Assembly: GCA_014526335.1 (NCBI GenBank)
Contig: JACTAT010000048.1
Span: forward strand, 2,344,556 to 2,408,555
Direction: 5' to 3'
DNA: 64,000 nt
DNA from: Chrysaora quinquecirrha
Taxonomy: Eukaryota > Cnidaria > Scyphozoa > Semaeostomeae > Pelagiidae
Shown here piece by piece: positions 34,620 to 45,244 of the stretch (position 1 is its first letter; every line of letters begins with the position of its first letter). Under the pieces are notes generated by a model, which was not told where the DNA came from, did not search any database, and saw only the letters and a program-made list of their open reading frames with translations. Both the position numbers and the translations under genes were made by a program.

Positions 34620-36414
34620 ATGGTGATATAAATTTGGTTTCTTCAAGGTTACTTTCTATGTCAGTATATCTACAATCAATTTTTTTACTGGTTTGAAAGA
34701 GAAAAGCTTTCAGTTTTCGTTTAAAGACACTAGCAGGGTGTGAATTTCTTATATTCAAAGGAGTATCATTCCAGCATTTAGTTCTGGAATAGGCACTGAA
34801 CTAATACAACAATGCAGGAAATTCTTCTTGGTTAAGAAAATGTCATTTTTGGCGACTTGCTGTGTACCATATCGAATAACAGATTGAAGTAAGTCAAAGA
34901 GACAACAAAAAAAGAAGGAGATTAAGACAATCATAAACAAAACCAAGCAGCTTTAACTGGAAGAGATCATGCAGTTTTAAAAAGGTTAAGTCAGAAAAGA
35001 TGCAGAAGGTGAAGTAAAATGTGTAAATGAAATTGCCTTGACCCCCTTTCTGCAATAACAACAGTGGATTGATGTATGTCCAAAAGGTGAGACCCAAAAC
35101 CAAAATCTCATATTGCAGGAAAGGTGAAAATAAAGAATTCCAAAGACAGATCGAAACATTAATGGGAAGGAGGTGTCTTATTTTGTCATACTCAGTTTAG
35201 TTATATTTCCATTGCAGATTTCCATCTAAAAGAAGACCGAGAAATTTGACATAACAAGTATTTTTCACAGGAAGGTTTCCAAATTTCATGCTGACAGTTT
35301 GAGTAGAAGAACGTTGATGAGTTTGAAAATTAAGAAATTGGTATTATCAATATTTAGTGACAACTTGTTTACATCAAGCCTTTTTTTACTTTTCTCATTT
35401 ACTTATTAACCACACCCTGCAGCTTTTCAAGACATTCTCCTTCATAATAGATGTTTGTGTCATCAGCAAATAAGTACAAGGTGAATTTGGAGGATGAAAG
35501 AGGTAAGTTGTTACTTTACATTAAGAAAACAAGAGGAACAAGAACAGGACCCCATTGAACCCCACAGGTAACATAAGAATAATTGGAATTAGATCCATAT
35601 GTTGAAACATATTGCTTCCTGTCTGAGAGATATGATTTAAACCAATCTTGAGCAGTTTTATTAAAAGAATGTTGTGATTCACTGTGTCAAAGCCTTTTGT
35701 AAATCAATAAATATTCCAAAACAGATATTCCTATTGTCTTATAATTTTTTTATTGTCTCTGTTAAACTAACCAAGGCAGGGTTTATGAAATTGTTAGCAT
35801 GAAAACCATTCTGCAATGAAAAAAATATTTCACGTTTTTTTACCAAATCATACAGACATAGTTTTTTTCAGTGATTTATCTGAAAACAGAGAAAAGATAA
35901 ATAGGTCTATAATCTGATGCTGCTAGTGGAAAGCTTTTCTTGAAAAATGGAATTACCTTTGCTAACTATATCTGGTCAGGGGAAATCCCAGATTAAAATC
36001 ATTCATTTATGAGTTGTGAAAATGAGGAGAGATCCAGGGGAAAGACATTTAAATTTTACATTGGAATGCTGTTCCATCCAAGATTATATCAAATATTTCA
36101 TATGGAACTGGAGGTGCAGGGAAAAGGGAATTTCTAATTCTGTCTCCCATGAATTCCACTTGGGCTTTGTTTGATCTTGGTATACCTTTTGTGATATCGT
36201 GAGAAACGTTAACAAAGAATTTATTAAATATCTTTGCTATAACCACAAAATCACATATAATGTTGCCCATCGAGTCCTTAAGCTCACCTATCACATTCAC
36301 ATTGCTCAATTTTATAACGTAAATAGCTGATTTAATTCCAGACCATAACTGTTTCATGTTGACGCTGTTCTGCTGCAAGTAACTACATAAGTAGCTAGCT
36401 TTACTTTCATTCAA
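34620..36414 (-). pseudogene. non-LTR retrotransposon (LINE) reverse transcriptase, decayed
   Basis: 36414-36049 encodes the linker between endonuclease and reverse transcriptase (WSGIKSAI, AKIFNKFFVNVSHDI), as in Jockey/CR1-like LINEs. Near 35580-35430 the minus strand encodes LGPLLF-like residues, YINDLP-like residues and LFADDTNIYYEGE, the catalytic FADD form of YxDD. Near 34790-34690 it encodes AYSRTKCWNDTPLNIR and FKRKLKAFL, the C-terminal block after the thumb. Many frame changes lie between. The endonuclease is missing; an unlinked plus-strand endonuclease scrap is at 37618. Confidence 0.7.
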
Positions 36415-36429
36415 TGAAACTGAAACCCG

Positions 36430-37600
36430 ATTCGTTAACTATCTGTGTAGATGAAAAAGAGCTTCATTTTTGTTCTTTTTATGCTTTCCAAGTATCTGAT
36501 CTGGGGGCACATCGTTTTTGCAATTTTGCCATTAATCAATGGTTTATTTCTAAACTTTGTGGGGTTTTCAAGGGGGCATGGATTTTGACCAATCCATCAT
36601 GTTTGGATAGAAGTATGTTGAAATAAGCATTAAATCTGAGGCACTGTCAATAAAGAAGGACAGTTCAAGGTTTGCAAAATCGTTATGGAGATTTTCTTCA
36701 TTGAAGAGAGAAATATCATTTCAAAAATACAACAAGTTCTTATAGGTTATGCCATGTTTGACAAGTAAAACTTGAAGGAAATGATCGTTTATTTGAGTTA
36801 AGATATCACCATTTATGGTTTTGTTATCTGTGATGTTAGACAAGATATTATCAATATCAATAAGTGTTGTAGAATGTGCAGATACCCTAGATGGATGAAT
36901 AATGAAGGGCAGAAATGGCTTGGAGAAGAGGCAATTAACACATCATGCTATTTACACTTTTGGACACTATTATGCTAGTGCTTTAGGTGATGACTTCATC
37001 AATTACATCACTATGCAAGTGCTCACTTATGCTTGAGCCTCAATTATGACTACAATACATTTATAGTTTAAACTTAATTAATAAACAGGTTTAAAGACCA
37101 CGGAATTCACAATTGTGCTCTTAGAGATGGTTGCAAAATCAACAATATATGCCCTGTTCCCTCATATGACAAGCAAATCGCACTTTAATCTTGCTGGGGC
37201 TATTGACTACATTTCTTTTTGTTATTTCCAAACAATTCTGGTTGTTCCAAGCTTTGATATTTGCTCCAGCTTTTAGCATATTGTTCCAGATAAGCGCTCC
37301 ATAAAGTGTTTATTGACTAAATGATTCTAGATTTGAAAGACTCCAAACCATTCACTCGTTTTAATTGTATGGATTTAAAAACCCATTACAAATAAATAAT
37401 ATATCTCTAATTGAACAGATAACCAAAACTCCAAGCAATATGTTTAAATTCTTCAAACATAAACTAAGCAGGAATCATCTGTGTACAGAAGCAGGCCACT
37501 TTCAGCTACCAGTGCCATATCATTCACATACAGGAGGTTGTGACTGCAGTAGTATTATAGGGGGGTCATCAAAAATATAGTAGATCTTTCCAATCGTAGG
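36430..37600. other. no supported gene
   Basis: Short frames only, with no domain or repeat I can name. 5' LINE sequence decayed beyond recognition is possible. Confidence 0.4.
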
Positions 37601-37617
37601 AACAGGATACTGAAAAT

Positions 37618-37965
37618 TTGGAGGGATTTGCTTTGGACAAACTGATCGAAACAAATGATTTGTACCAGCTAATAAATGAACCAACTAATAAATGTGATGA
37701 GAACATGACTTATATTGATCTCAAAACTACTGACCAGCCAAATTGTTTTGTAGGATTAGGGGTTCACCCCTCTCTTGGTGATCATTGCCAGCATAAATAA
37801 ATTGATGGAATGTTGAATCTATCCATTCATGCTCTACCTGCATAGAGGAGAGCAATTTGGGAATATTCCAAAGGTGAGACAAATGAGGTTAAGGGAAACG
37901 ATATAAAGGATAGATTTGAGTTTCTTTTTCCAGGACTAGAACCAGAAAGGATGGTTGATATTTCT
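37618..37965 (+). pseudogene. LINE endonuclease (APE-type) fragment
   Basis: The frame encodes DLYQLINEPTN, then TYIDLKTTDQPNCF and GVHPSLGDHCQHK. This is the C-terminal third of the endonuclease/exonuclease/phosphatase domain, where the final H of the SDH-like motif lies. After a stop, AIWEYSKGETNEV continues the linker. The opposite strand to the nearby reverse transcriptase fragment shows a different insertion. Confidence 0.7.
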
Positions 37966-37969
37966 TAAC

Positions 37970-38650
37970 AAAACTCTTTTTTCTATCTTTTCTTCACACA
38001 TTCCCTGAAGTAAAGACTCCAACTATTAGACTAAAAAACTAACCTAGGACAGCACTACTTATATAAAACCCCTTGGGGAGTCATTATCAGCCCTATACCA
38101 AGGGACCTAAAGTACAATTAATTTACTTAAAAACTATAACTTATCCTTAATCTGAATTGCAAGCAAAATTGGGCACCGGCCTTTTATTGCCTTCCCAGCT
38201 AAAAGCTATTATGGTTGGTGATTGAAGCCGAAATTGCCAAACTCCCGCCACAGAAACAAGAAGTGTTGACCAAACAATCACCTACTGTACAAGAAGAGGA
38301 AAAATTTTTTGGAAAATAGAATCTCTACTAAAAACCTTACTAGATCTCTCCTGACCCCAAAAATTGTAAATAGAAAGACAAAATAAAAGATCTTAGAATA
38401 AAGAGACAAAAAAATTGCCCATATCAAACATCATCAATGCCTTAACAAAAACAAACAAAAAAGCAATTCAGTGTCAACTCCTTAGGAAAACTAAAAGGTA
38501 AAGGCTGACACCCCCGAGGACTTAGTGCCCTTGCTCAGCTGAGCCACATCTTAATTATTGACCCACGAACGTTTGTTTCAAGGGCCCAGCCACTGCTTTT
38601 GTAAGGACCATTAGAAAATCGACAACAAGGACTATCTCGTCCTAGTGTTG
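37970..38650. other. no supported gene
   Basis: A-rich sequence without a recognisable feature, ending at the tandem array. Confidence 0.4.
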
Positions 38651-38653
38651 AGC

Positions 38654-39306
38654 AACTGCCACATGTTGTTTGAACTGCCACATGCAGTTCGAACCTTAAA
38701 AACTGCCACATGCAGTTTGAATCTTTAACAACTGCCACATGCAGTTTAAACCTTTAAAACTGCTTCACGCAGTTTGAACCATTTTAAAACTGCCACATCC
38801 AGTTTGAACCATTTCTAAACTGCCACATGGAGTTTGAACCATTTTAAAATTGTCAAATTGAGTTTCAACCATTTTAAAACCGCCACATGGAGTTTGATCC
38901 ATTTTAAAACTGCAACATGCCTTTTAATACTGCCACATGCAGTTTGAACTTTCAACAGTTGGACCTATGTGACTGTCAAATGCAGTTTGAACCTTGCTTT
39001 TAACCAAAAACTGCCACATACAGTTTCAAACTTCTAAAACTGCCACATGCAGTTTGAACTTTCAGCAGATGTACTTATGTGACTGCCAAATGCAGTTTGA
39101 ACGATGCTTTTAACTGAAAACTGCCACATGCAGTATGAACCTTGAGCAGTTAGATCTATGTGAGTACCAAATGCAGTTTGAACCTTGTTTTTATCCTAAA
39201 ATGCACATGCAGTTGGAAACTTTTAAAACTGCCACATGCAGTGTGCACCTTGAGCAGTTGGACCTATGTGACTGCCAAAATCAGTTTGAACCCTGCCACA
39301 TGCACT
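38654..39306 (+). repeat. tandem array of a short palindromic repeat
   Basis: About 25 variants of AACTGCCACATGCAGTTTGA recur every 27-40 bp, with AACTGC and GCAGTT as inverted arms around a 5-nt centre. The first half has spacers of the CCATTTTAA kind. From about 38930 a higher-order unit of roughly 80-110 bp appears, alternating with GTTGGACCTATGTGACTGCC. Open frames across it are repeat translations. Spacers are not unique sequences, so this is not a CRISPR array. Confidence 0.9.
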
Positions 39307-39365
39307 GTATTAGACATGATATTTACCACTTATCTTGACAAGCCTTTGATATTTAGTTGGGCAAC

Positions 39366-39396
39366 GTTTCGGGAGAGATCAGTCTCCCATCATCAG
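39366..39396 (-). ncRNA. hammerhead-like core, one extra nucleotide
   Basis: On the minus strand: CTGATGA, then one extra T, a six-pair stem II (GGGAGA / TCTCCC), then GAAAC. This is a hammerhead ribozyme core with one nucleotide inserted between the CUGANGA box and stem II. Flanking stems I and III were not resolved. Such cores mark ends of Penelope-like retroelements. Probably a relic or a variant. Confidence 0.4.
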
Positions 39397-39888
39397 GCAA
39401 TGAGAAATGTGGTAAATTCTGCTGCTCAAATGAAACAAAAAAATGCTGTACAGCAGGCAGCCAAAATCATTGAGTCATCGAACATCGTCAAATCAAAGTG
39501 GAGCTTCAAGGTACGAAGAACCAAAAATGGAATGGGCATTTTCTCTTTCGATGGTTAATTATCAAGGTGCTGAAGGCCATGGGACACCATTGGGAGCCGC
39601 AAGCAGCCAACTATAACTGACCAAGCTTTACAAGACTTACTTCAGACACCAATGTAGCGTAACAAAGTCAACTCAGATAAGACAGGATACAACAGCCAAA
39701 TTGTCACACTTGAAAACAACCCAACGATGCTGTCACATGGAACCCCAAAACTTTGCCACTAGGACTATAGGAACAAGTTCCTTACATTAGTCAGGACTGT
39801 AGAGCGAAAAGTCGTGCAAAATGTGATACAAGCAATAACTATTTTGGGAATAAAGCAGAATGAACACATTAAGAAACAGACATGTCCT

Positions 39889-39930
39889 TCTGTTACTCTG
39901 AGTTTCGTGCTTACGCACTCGTCAGACAGA
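39889..39930 (-). ncRNA. hammerhead ribozyme, type I
   Basis: On the minus strand from 39930: stem I 5' arm TCTGT, core CTGACGA, stem II GTGC/GCAC with a GTAA loop, core GAAA, a minimal stem III CTC/GAG with a one-nucleotide loop, the NUH cleavage triplet GTA, and stem I 3' arm ACAGA. Every conserved hammerhead element is present. The very short stem III is known from hammerheads of Penelope-like elements and short retrozyme-like repeats, which work better as dimers. It lies about 160 nt from a GIY-YIG frame of the same strand (40430-40085), fitting a Penelope end. Ribozyme identification is from sequence; activity is inferred. Confidence 0.75.
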
Positions 39931-40084
39931 CTATACCAATGAAAAAATATTCCGAATTACAGCAGTACTTGTTTACAAGAGGTGATAAATTTAAGACAAA
40001 AGATACTATTCTTACATCTTGGTTAATTACTTATTTAGCGTCCCATTACTTAGCGTCCTATTGTTATTTAATTACTTAGCGTTC

Positions 40085-40430
40085 TATTGTTCATCAGATA
40101 AAACTTGTTTTCATGTCGGCATTTGGATATCAGCTCGGATCTTTTGTTCAGTAGTGAGTCATTGTTCCCTTTCATAGTGTATAATTTCTCAGTCAAACAT
40201 AAGTCACACCGTTTTGAAATGTTGTTGTAGGCTTTGGCAGAGGCGATGATAGTCCATTGTATGTCGTAGTCTTTATTCTTGTCTTTTAGTTCCCATATGC
40301 ATTTAGAAAGTTCTGTGCTGTTGGCGTATTTTTGGTTCCAAAATGACTGTTTGTGTTGAGAAAAGCATTTCTTAAAAGTTCCTTCTGTCAGGCCGATGTA
40401 GTCTTTCCCTGTCGTGTATGTTGGGAATTA
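40085..40430 (-). pseudogene. Penelope-like element GIY-YIG endonuclease fragment
   Basis: The minus strand from about 40430 encodes GKDYIGLTEGTFKKCFSQHK, then STELSKCIWELKDKN, KRCDLCLTEKL and NKRSELISKCRHENKF. This is the GIY-YIG endonuclease end of a Penelope-like retroelement (YIG.T, R/K..., N-x-K block). The reverse transcriptase part is absent. The downstream hammerhead at 39930-39889 suggests this is the 3' end of a 5'-truncated copy. The upstream junction is at the repeat ending near 40411. Confidence 0.75.
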
Positions 40431-40660
40431 TGATATTGCAATGAAACTTGGCAAGAATAAACAGTTTGATGGGCTGAAAAAGATTCTATTATTAGATTAG
40501 GGTACTCGGTACCATACCTCTACAATGGTTTCTATTATAACTATGTTGGGAATTACGATATTTCAATGAAACTTGGCAAGAATACACAGTTTGATGCGCT
40601 GGAAAAGATAGGATGCAGACCCCTCCGGAAAAGTCCCCATATTCTATTTTTAGACTTGGG
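40411..40660 (-). repeat. inverted relative of the 160-bp repeat at 6776-7320
   Basis: Read on the minus strand from 40660: AAGTCTAAAAATAG, GCATCCTATCTTTTCCAGCG, CATCAAACTG, then GTAGAGGTATGGTACC, and a second partial unit to about 40411. Order and spacing match the tandem unit at 6776-7320, though diverged and with different filler. Confidence 0.65.
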
Positions 40661-40699
40661 ATTTTTTGTATGAAATAATAATTAATAGTCAAAGAAAGA

Positions 40700-41100
40700 A
40701 ATAATGGCCTAGTACCAACCCGCGCGAAAAGCCTTGCAACTTATTTCATCTATACAGTATGGTGTATAAAAACTGGTGCAATGTTGTATATTATAATGAT
40801 AATATATTTAACCCATACCAGCTCCCTTCACTTCAGACTCAGTAGCTAATCTCCTTTAAAGATAATCTCGGAGGGATAACTTGTATTCTCCGGCACCCGT
40901 GTTCTCGCCTCAAAGAAAACAGTCTGAGGAGATTGGTCATATATGACAGTCGGTGTATATTTTTGATTGAGGGTAAGTATGCTGAAACTTTTATAAATTG
41001 TCAAAGAGGTCACATGTATGTAAATAGTCACAAGGCCATACGTCATATATTCAAGAGAGTTTCAAAAATATAGATATACTTTCAAAGATATACTTTTCTT
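40700..41100. other. no supported gene
   Basis: No domain or array seen; probably 5' or 3' sequence of the adjacent Penelope-like copy. Confidence 0.35.
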
Positions 41101-41104
41101 AAAC

Positions 41105-41128
41105 GTTTCGATCTATGATCTTCATCAG
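41105..41128 (-). ncRNA. hammerhead-like core next to a Penelope-like element
   Basis: Minus strand: CTGATGA, one extra A, stem II GATC/GATC with an ATA loop, GAAAC. As at 39366-39396, a single nucleotide is inserted before stem II. No matching stem I arms were found nearby. It lies about 470 bp from the GIY-YIG frame at 41984-41595, on the same strand. Confidence 0.35.
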
Positions 41129-41594
41129 TAACTGTTCTTACAATGATTTAAATGGCCTACTTAAATACCTATATTACAATGGGGTAACAACATAATAGCA
41201 ACCTATCATCGGAACCTGCCTAATACAATATAATGAATAAGATGAAATTATGGGGAGGGCCGTGGAGAAAAAGAAAATAGAAAGGGAAAGACAAAGAGGA
41301 GAGGCTTAATTAGCGCGAAACTTCAGAGTTTTATGCTGCAGAGAAAAAGACAATATAAGTGAAAGACAAAGAGGAGAGGATTAATTAGCGTGAAAGTTGA
41401 GAGTGATTTGTCGTCGGTCCCACTAGAAAAAACGAACGAAAGAACAAAAAAAAAAACAAAAAAACAGGATCCAATATAGAGAAAATAAACCATAAAAACC
41501 CGGACAGGTCCTTCCACACATAAATATAAGGAAAACAATAACAAATTAGAAACAGAAAATCGCTAGAAATAGTAAAAACATAGGAGTAACAGGT

Positions 41595-42172
41595 CTAGGA
41601 GTCCACAAGTCTAACATTAAGCCCCCTAGGTGCAAAAGTATCCAACTTAAACTGCCAAAATCCCTCTCTTACCCTAGGGTCTCCACATAACCTATCAATG
41701 ATTTGCAAACTAATATCCTCCTGAAAACCGTGATGACCCGCCTCTTGAAAATGTCTGAAAAAATCTACTTGTGGAACCAGTTCTCCTCTCTCAAACCTCC
41801 TAGCACACGACTTATAATTATCAAACCTATTACGGAACGGAGTAAATGTACTGCCTACATACTGTACACCACAGACCTTGCAACCCAACAAATAAACTAC
41901 ACCTGATGAATCACAATCAAATCTAGAATTTATCCTAAACTCACTACTACTAACATGACCCACAAACTTATCTCCCTCTTTCATGAACTGACAAATCTGA
42001 CAACGAGCCTTACCACATCGATAACAACCCTAAACAAAGTCCTCCTACCACACAGCCTAGCCACTTTTAAAAGGAATAAGTTGACCTTTGAGTTTTTTCG
42101 ACTTAAGACCAACAATTTTGAGTGTATTTGTCTCGCCAAAGGTTTCAATTTGGTAGAAATTGGTCTAGCCAA
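41595..42172 (-). pseudogene. Penelope-like element GIY-YIG endonuclease, second copy
   Basis: The 129-codon frame (41984-41595) encodes GVVYLLGCKVCGVQYVGST, the paired CxxC and Y-V-G of the Penelope GIY-YIG domain. FRNRFDNYKSCARRF, FFRHFQEAGHHG and REGFWQFKLDTFAPRGLN follow. The upstream block (to 42172) holds the basic linker. This domain nicks DNA to prime reverse transcription in the element. The reverse transcriptase is not present upstream, so the copy is 5'-truncated. A poly-T-rich decayed tail follows to about 41105. Confidence 0.8.
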
Positions 42173-42373
42173 GGGTACCGTTTTCTCGTAAAAAAAGTCT
42201 AGCTAACAGTACCATTATGAATATGCTGGCAGCATACTCCTTCCCAAAATTTAGTGAAGAGCCTTGATTGTACATACGGTAAAAATATATGATTTGTATA
42301 TCCTTGAATTATGGTTATAGGTATCATTGTGTATGTCATATATATGTTATAGGGAATTGTAACCGTGACCATT

Positions 42374-43620
42374 CTAGTATGTAAGAAGAGAGTTCCACCA
42401 CTTTATGTCATCTCCTTCCCAGCTAGACAGACTAACATAATGCTGTAATTCAGAGACACTTGAGGCCCTATCAATAAGACAGCGTAGAAATTGTCGCCCC
42501 AGCACAACAGCCTGGCAGCAAAATTGAAGAAGCCTAATTAAAGACAGAAGCTTGCACTTCTTTAAAGATCTCCTAGATACCCAAAACTGCAGCTCCTGTT
42601 GAATATGATCAAGCTTTTCGTTTGGCACTCAAAGTTCCAGTTTCTCCGAATCAAGTTCTAAGCCTAAAAAGGTTATACAAGTAGTAGGGCACTCTGTTTT
42701 TTTGGTGGCCCAAGTGTTACAACTAGGTATTGATTAGATGAAAAAAAGAAAACACACCTGGACATCAGGAACACAAAATCATCATTACTGCTACTACTAC
42801 ATTTAGGCCAAGTGCCTGGACTGCAAGGAGAGCACTCCTTAAGTACCAGGCCCCTAACTACAACAACAACAAAACACATGCAATGAAATGTAAACAATGT
42901 AAACAATCAAAGTTCAGGATACAACACCAAAGTACCCCAAGCTGCTGACTGAGTTGAAAACAAGTTTTCAAGGACTTTTGGCAATAAAGGGAATTTGGCT
43001 TCCCACTAAAAAGAAATCATCCAGATAATGCTGAATGCTAGCAGTAACGCTAGGGTTTTGCTGCAAGATAGACTGTGAAACATCTGCAGGGCGATTTAAA
43101 ATCAGAGGGGCCGAGAGTGACCAAATGGGAGGGCTATGTCGATATAAAACTGGTTTCTCCACTTCATATCCAAAAATTTTCTATCCTGGGAGGCCACAGG
43201 AAGTAAACGATAAGCCTTCTGGAGGTCAAATTTTGCCATAAGGACACCACGCCCAAAATGCATCACCCTGCTGATTGCTTCTGGGATACCATCATAAGAG
43301 ACAGTGGCCTTTTTAACCAAGCAGCAAGTGGAGAAAGATAGTTTGGTTATTAAATCCCACTTTCCTGGTGTGGACTTAGGAATCACCCCAAAATGATTGA
43401 GTCAACCCAAAGAGAGGGGGGCAGAAAAAGGACCAGCAATAGTTCTGTGCAAGAGTTAATCTTGCATACAACAATCGATACCCACTGGCTTGTGATAAGC
43501 CGAAAAGCAATTGCGGGAACAGTACACAGGGGAGCCTCCTTCTATATCTACTCTGAAACCATACAATAAACCTTGCAGGACCCAAGAGGTATTCGAGTGG
43601 TCAGAACACCTCAAAAATTT
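42374..43620 (-). pseudogene. DIRS-type retrotransposon reverse transcriptase/RNase H, decayed
   Basis: From 43620 downwards: a LLYGFRVDIEG block and a GLTQSFWGDS block; then 43386-43102 with IPKSTPGKWDLI, GRGVLMAKFDLQKAYRLLPV and ALPFG; then 43162-42968 with IQHYLDDFFLVG (catalytic YxDD); then 42628-42374 with KLDHIQQELQFW, LLSLIRLLQFCC and GRQFLRCLIDRASSV, the connection/RNase H entry. This order is typical of DIRS/Ngaro tyrosine-recombinase retrotransposons. No tyrosine recombinase or gag was found, and several frame changes separate blocks. Confidence 0.8.
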
Positions 43621-43629
43621 CCGCTAAAC

Positions 43630-44450
43630 AAAAATATTTGAAGTAGAAATAATAGCTGGTATTGGTAAAACAGAATCGCTTAAATAAAAAACAAGCTATT
43701 CAGTTATTTCTAGGTTTCTTGATAGCGGTCGTTGTTGTAGAATCCTTTGGCGGGTTCCTATTGTTTCTACAGCAATCTTTCCTTTGTGATTCATTATTTA
43801 CACCATCAGCCACCACTGTGGACATATAAAGAGTTGGATCCAGCATAGTCCACAATACCAAGGTATTGCCAGCCCTATGCTTCCAACACCCAAAATCCTA
43901 GGCCAGTCAACCCACACCCTTGACATATCAATTTGCTTTGGCAATCAGAAGAAAATAGCGGAGCAGGTCACCAAAAGTCAATATAGATACAACTCAGTAC
44001 AGGTACAGAAAACTATTTCACTATTCAGTCTTAGTATTATGAAAGTTCCTGCTTAAATGCTTTTCTCGTGATTTTTATCCTATGTTTGTATAAAGGATTT
44101 TTATCCTATGTTTGTATAAAGGATCTCTCAGAAGCTGCAGCTTTGCCTTGAAGCGATGACTTTGAACTTTCAACTTTAAAAAGCTATTTTTGTCATGTGG
44201 CAAATCACTACTTTTTAAATGTGTATTCAGTTAGTTACTTTCACTATGCCTTTGTAATCTCTTCAAATCTTCAACAGCTAAGCGTCTAGCAAAGCAGCTG
44301 CGTTTCACTTGCAAAACAGGGCAACAACTTTATGATTTATGAAGCTGATACAGGAAAGTCTGCCACTATTATTGCAATTTGCAAGCATCTAGAACGAGCC
44401 GGACGGAAAGCCGGACAAACAACTTTCACCCAACTTTCACCTAATTATCA
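43630..44450. other. no supported gene; short 24-bp direct duplication
   Basis: No coding signal. TTTTTATCCTATGTTTGTAT repeats directly near 44076 and 44100. Confidence 0.4.
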
Positions 44451-45244
44451 TCTACTTGAATGATTTGCCATTCATATTACAAGAGGTATCCGCACTATCG
44501 GCATTTGCTGCTAAAATCCACTGCTATGCTGATGATACTCAACTGTACAACAGTGTAAAGGTCAGCCACCTTCCAGCAGCATTGGATAAAGTTGTTGAGG
44601 ATGCAAGCATTATTATGGATTGGTTCACACAAAACAAATTGAAAGTGAATCCTAAAAAATTCAAATTTATGTTGATTGGTTCTCCAAAGCTTTTGTGTGA
44701 AATTCCAGACGAACTTAAGTCTATTAACATAGGAGGCCAGGAATTAAAGTGTGTAACACAAGCAAAAAACCTTGGCTTAACATTTGATGAGGGAATGAGA
44801 TGGGAACCACACATAAATGAATTAAAAAGGCGCTGCAGTAGCAAACTCATAGCACTCTCTGCCGTACATGACTCTATGTCACAGAAAACTTTTACCGAAC
44901 TTGTGCAAGCAACTGCATTGTCAGCTTTAGACTATGGTGACATCATATATGGAAATGCATCTAATTCTGCATTAAACAAGATACAGAAATGTCCAAATTT
45001 TGCAGCCAGAGTGATCACAAGAACAAGGAAATACGAGCATATATCCCAGTTCTAAGCAGATTGGAATGGCCAACAATGGAAGCATGGAGATTTCAGCACA
45101 GAGTCATGCTTGTGAGGAAATTTGTAAGAAAGGAAGCACCTCCGTATTTACAAGAGATGTTTATAAAAAACAATCAGATTCATAAATATGAAACAACGCA
45201 AAACTCTCTACTGCATATCAACAGGGTGAACAATAATTTTGGAT

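Noticed and set aside
38654..39306. CRISPR-like array
   Set aside because: Spacers are not unique and the locus is eukaryotic; it is a palindromic satellite.
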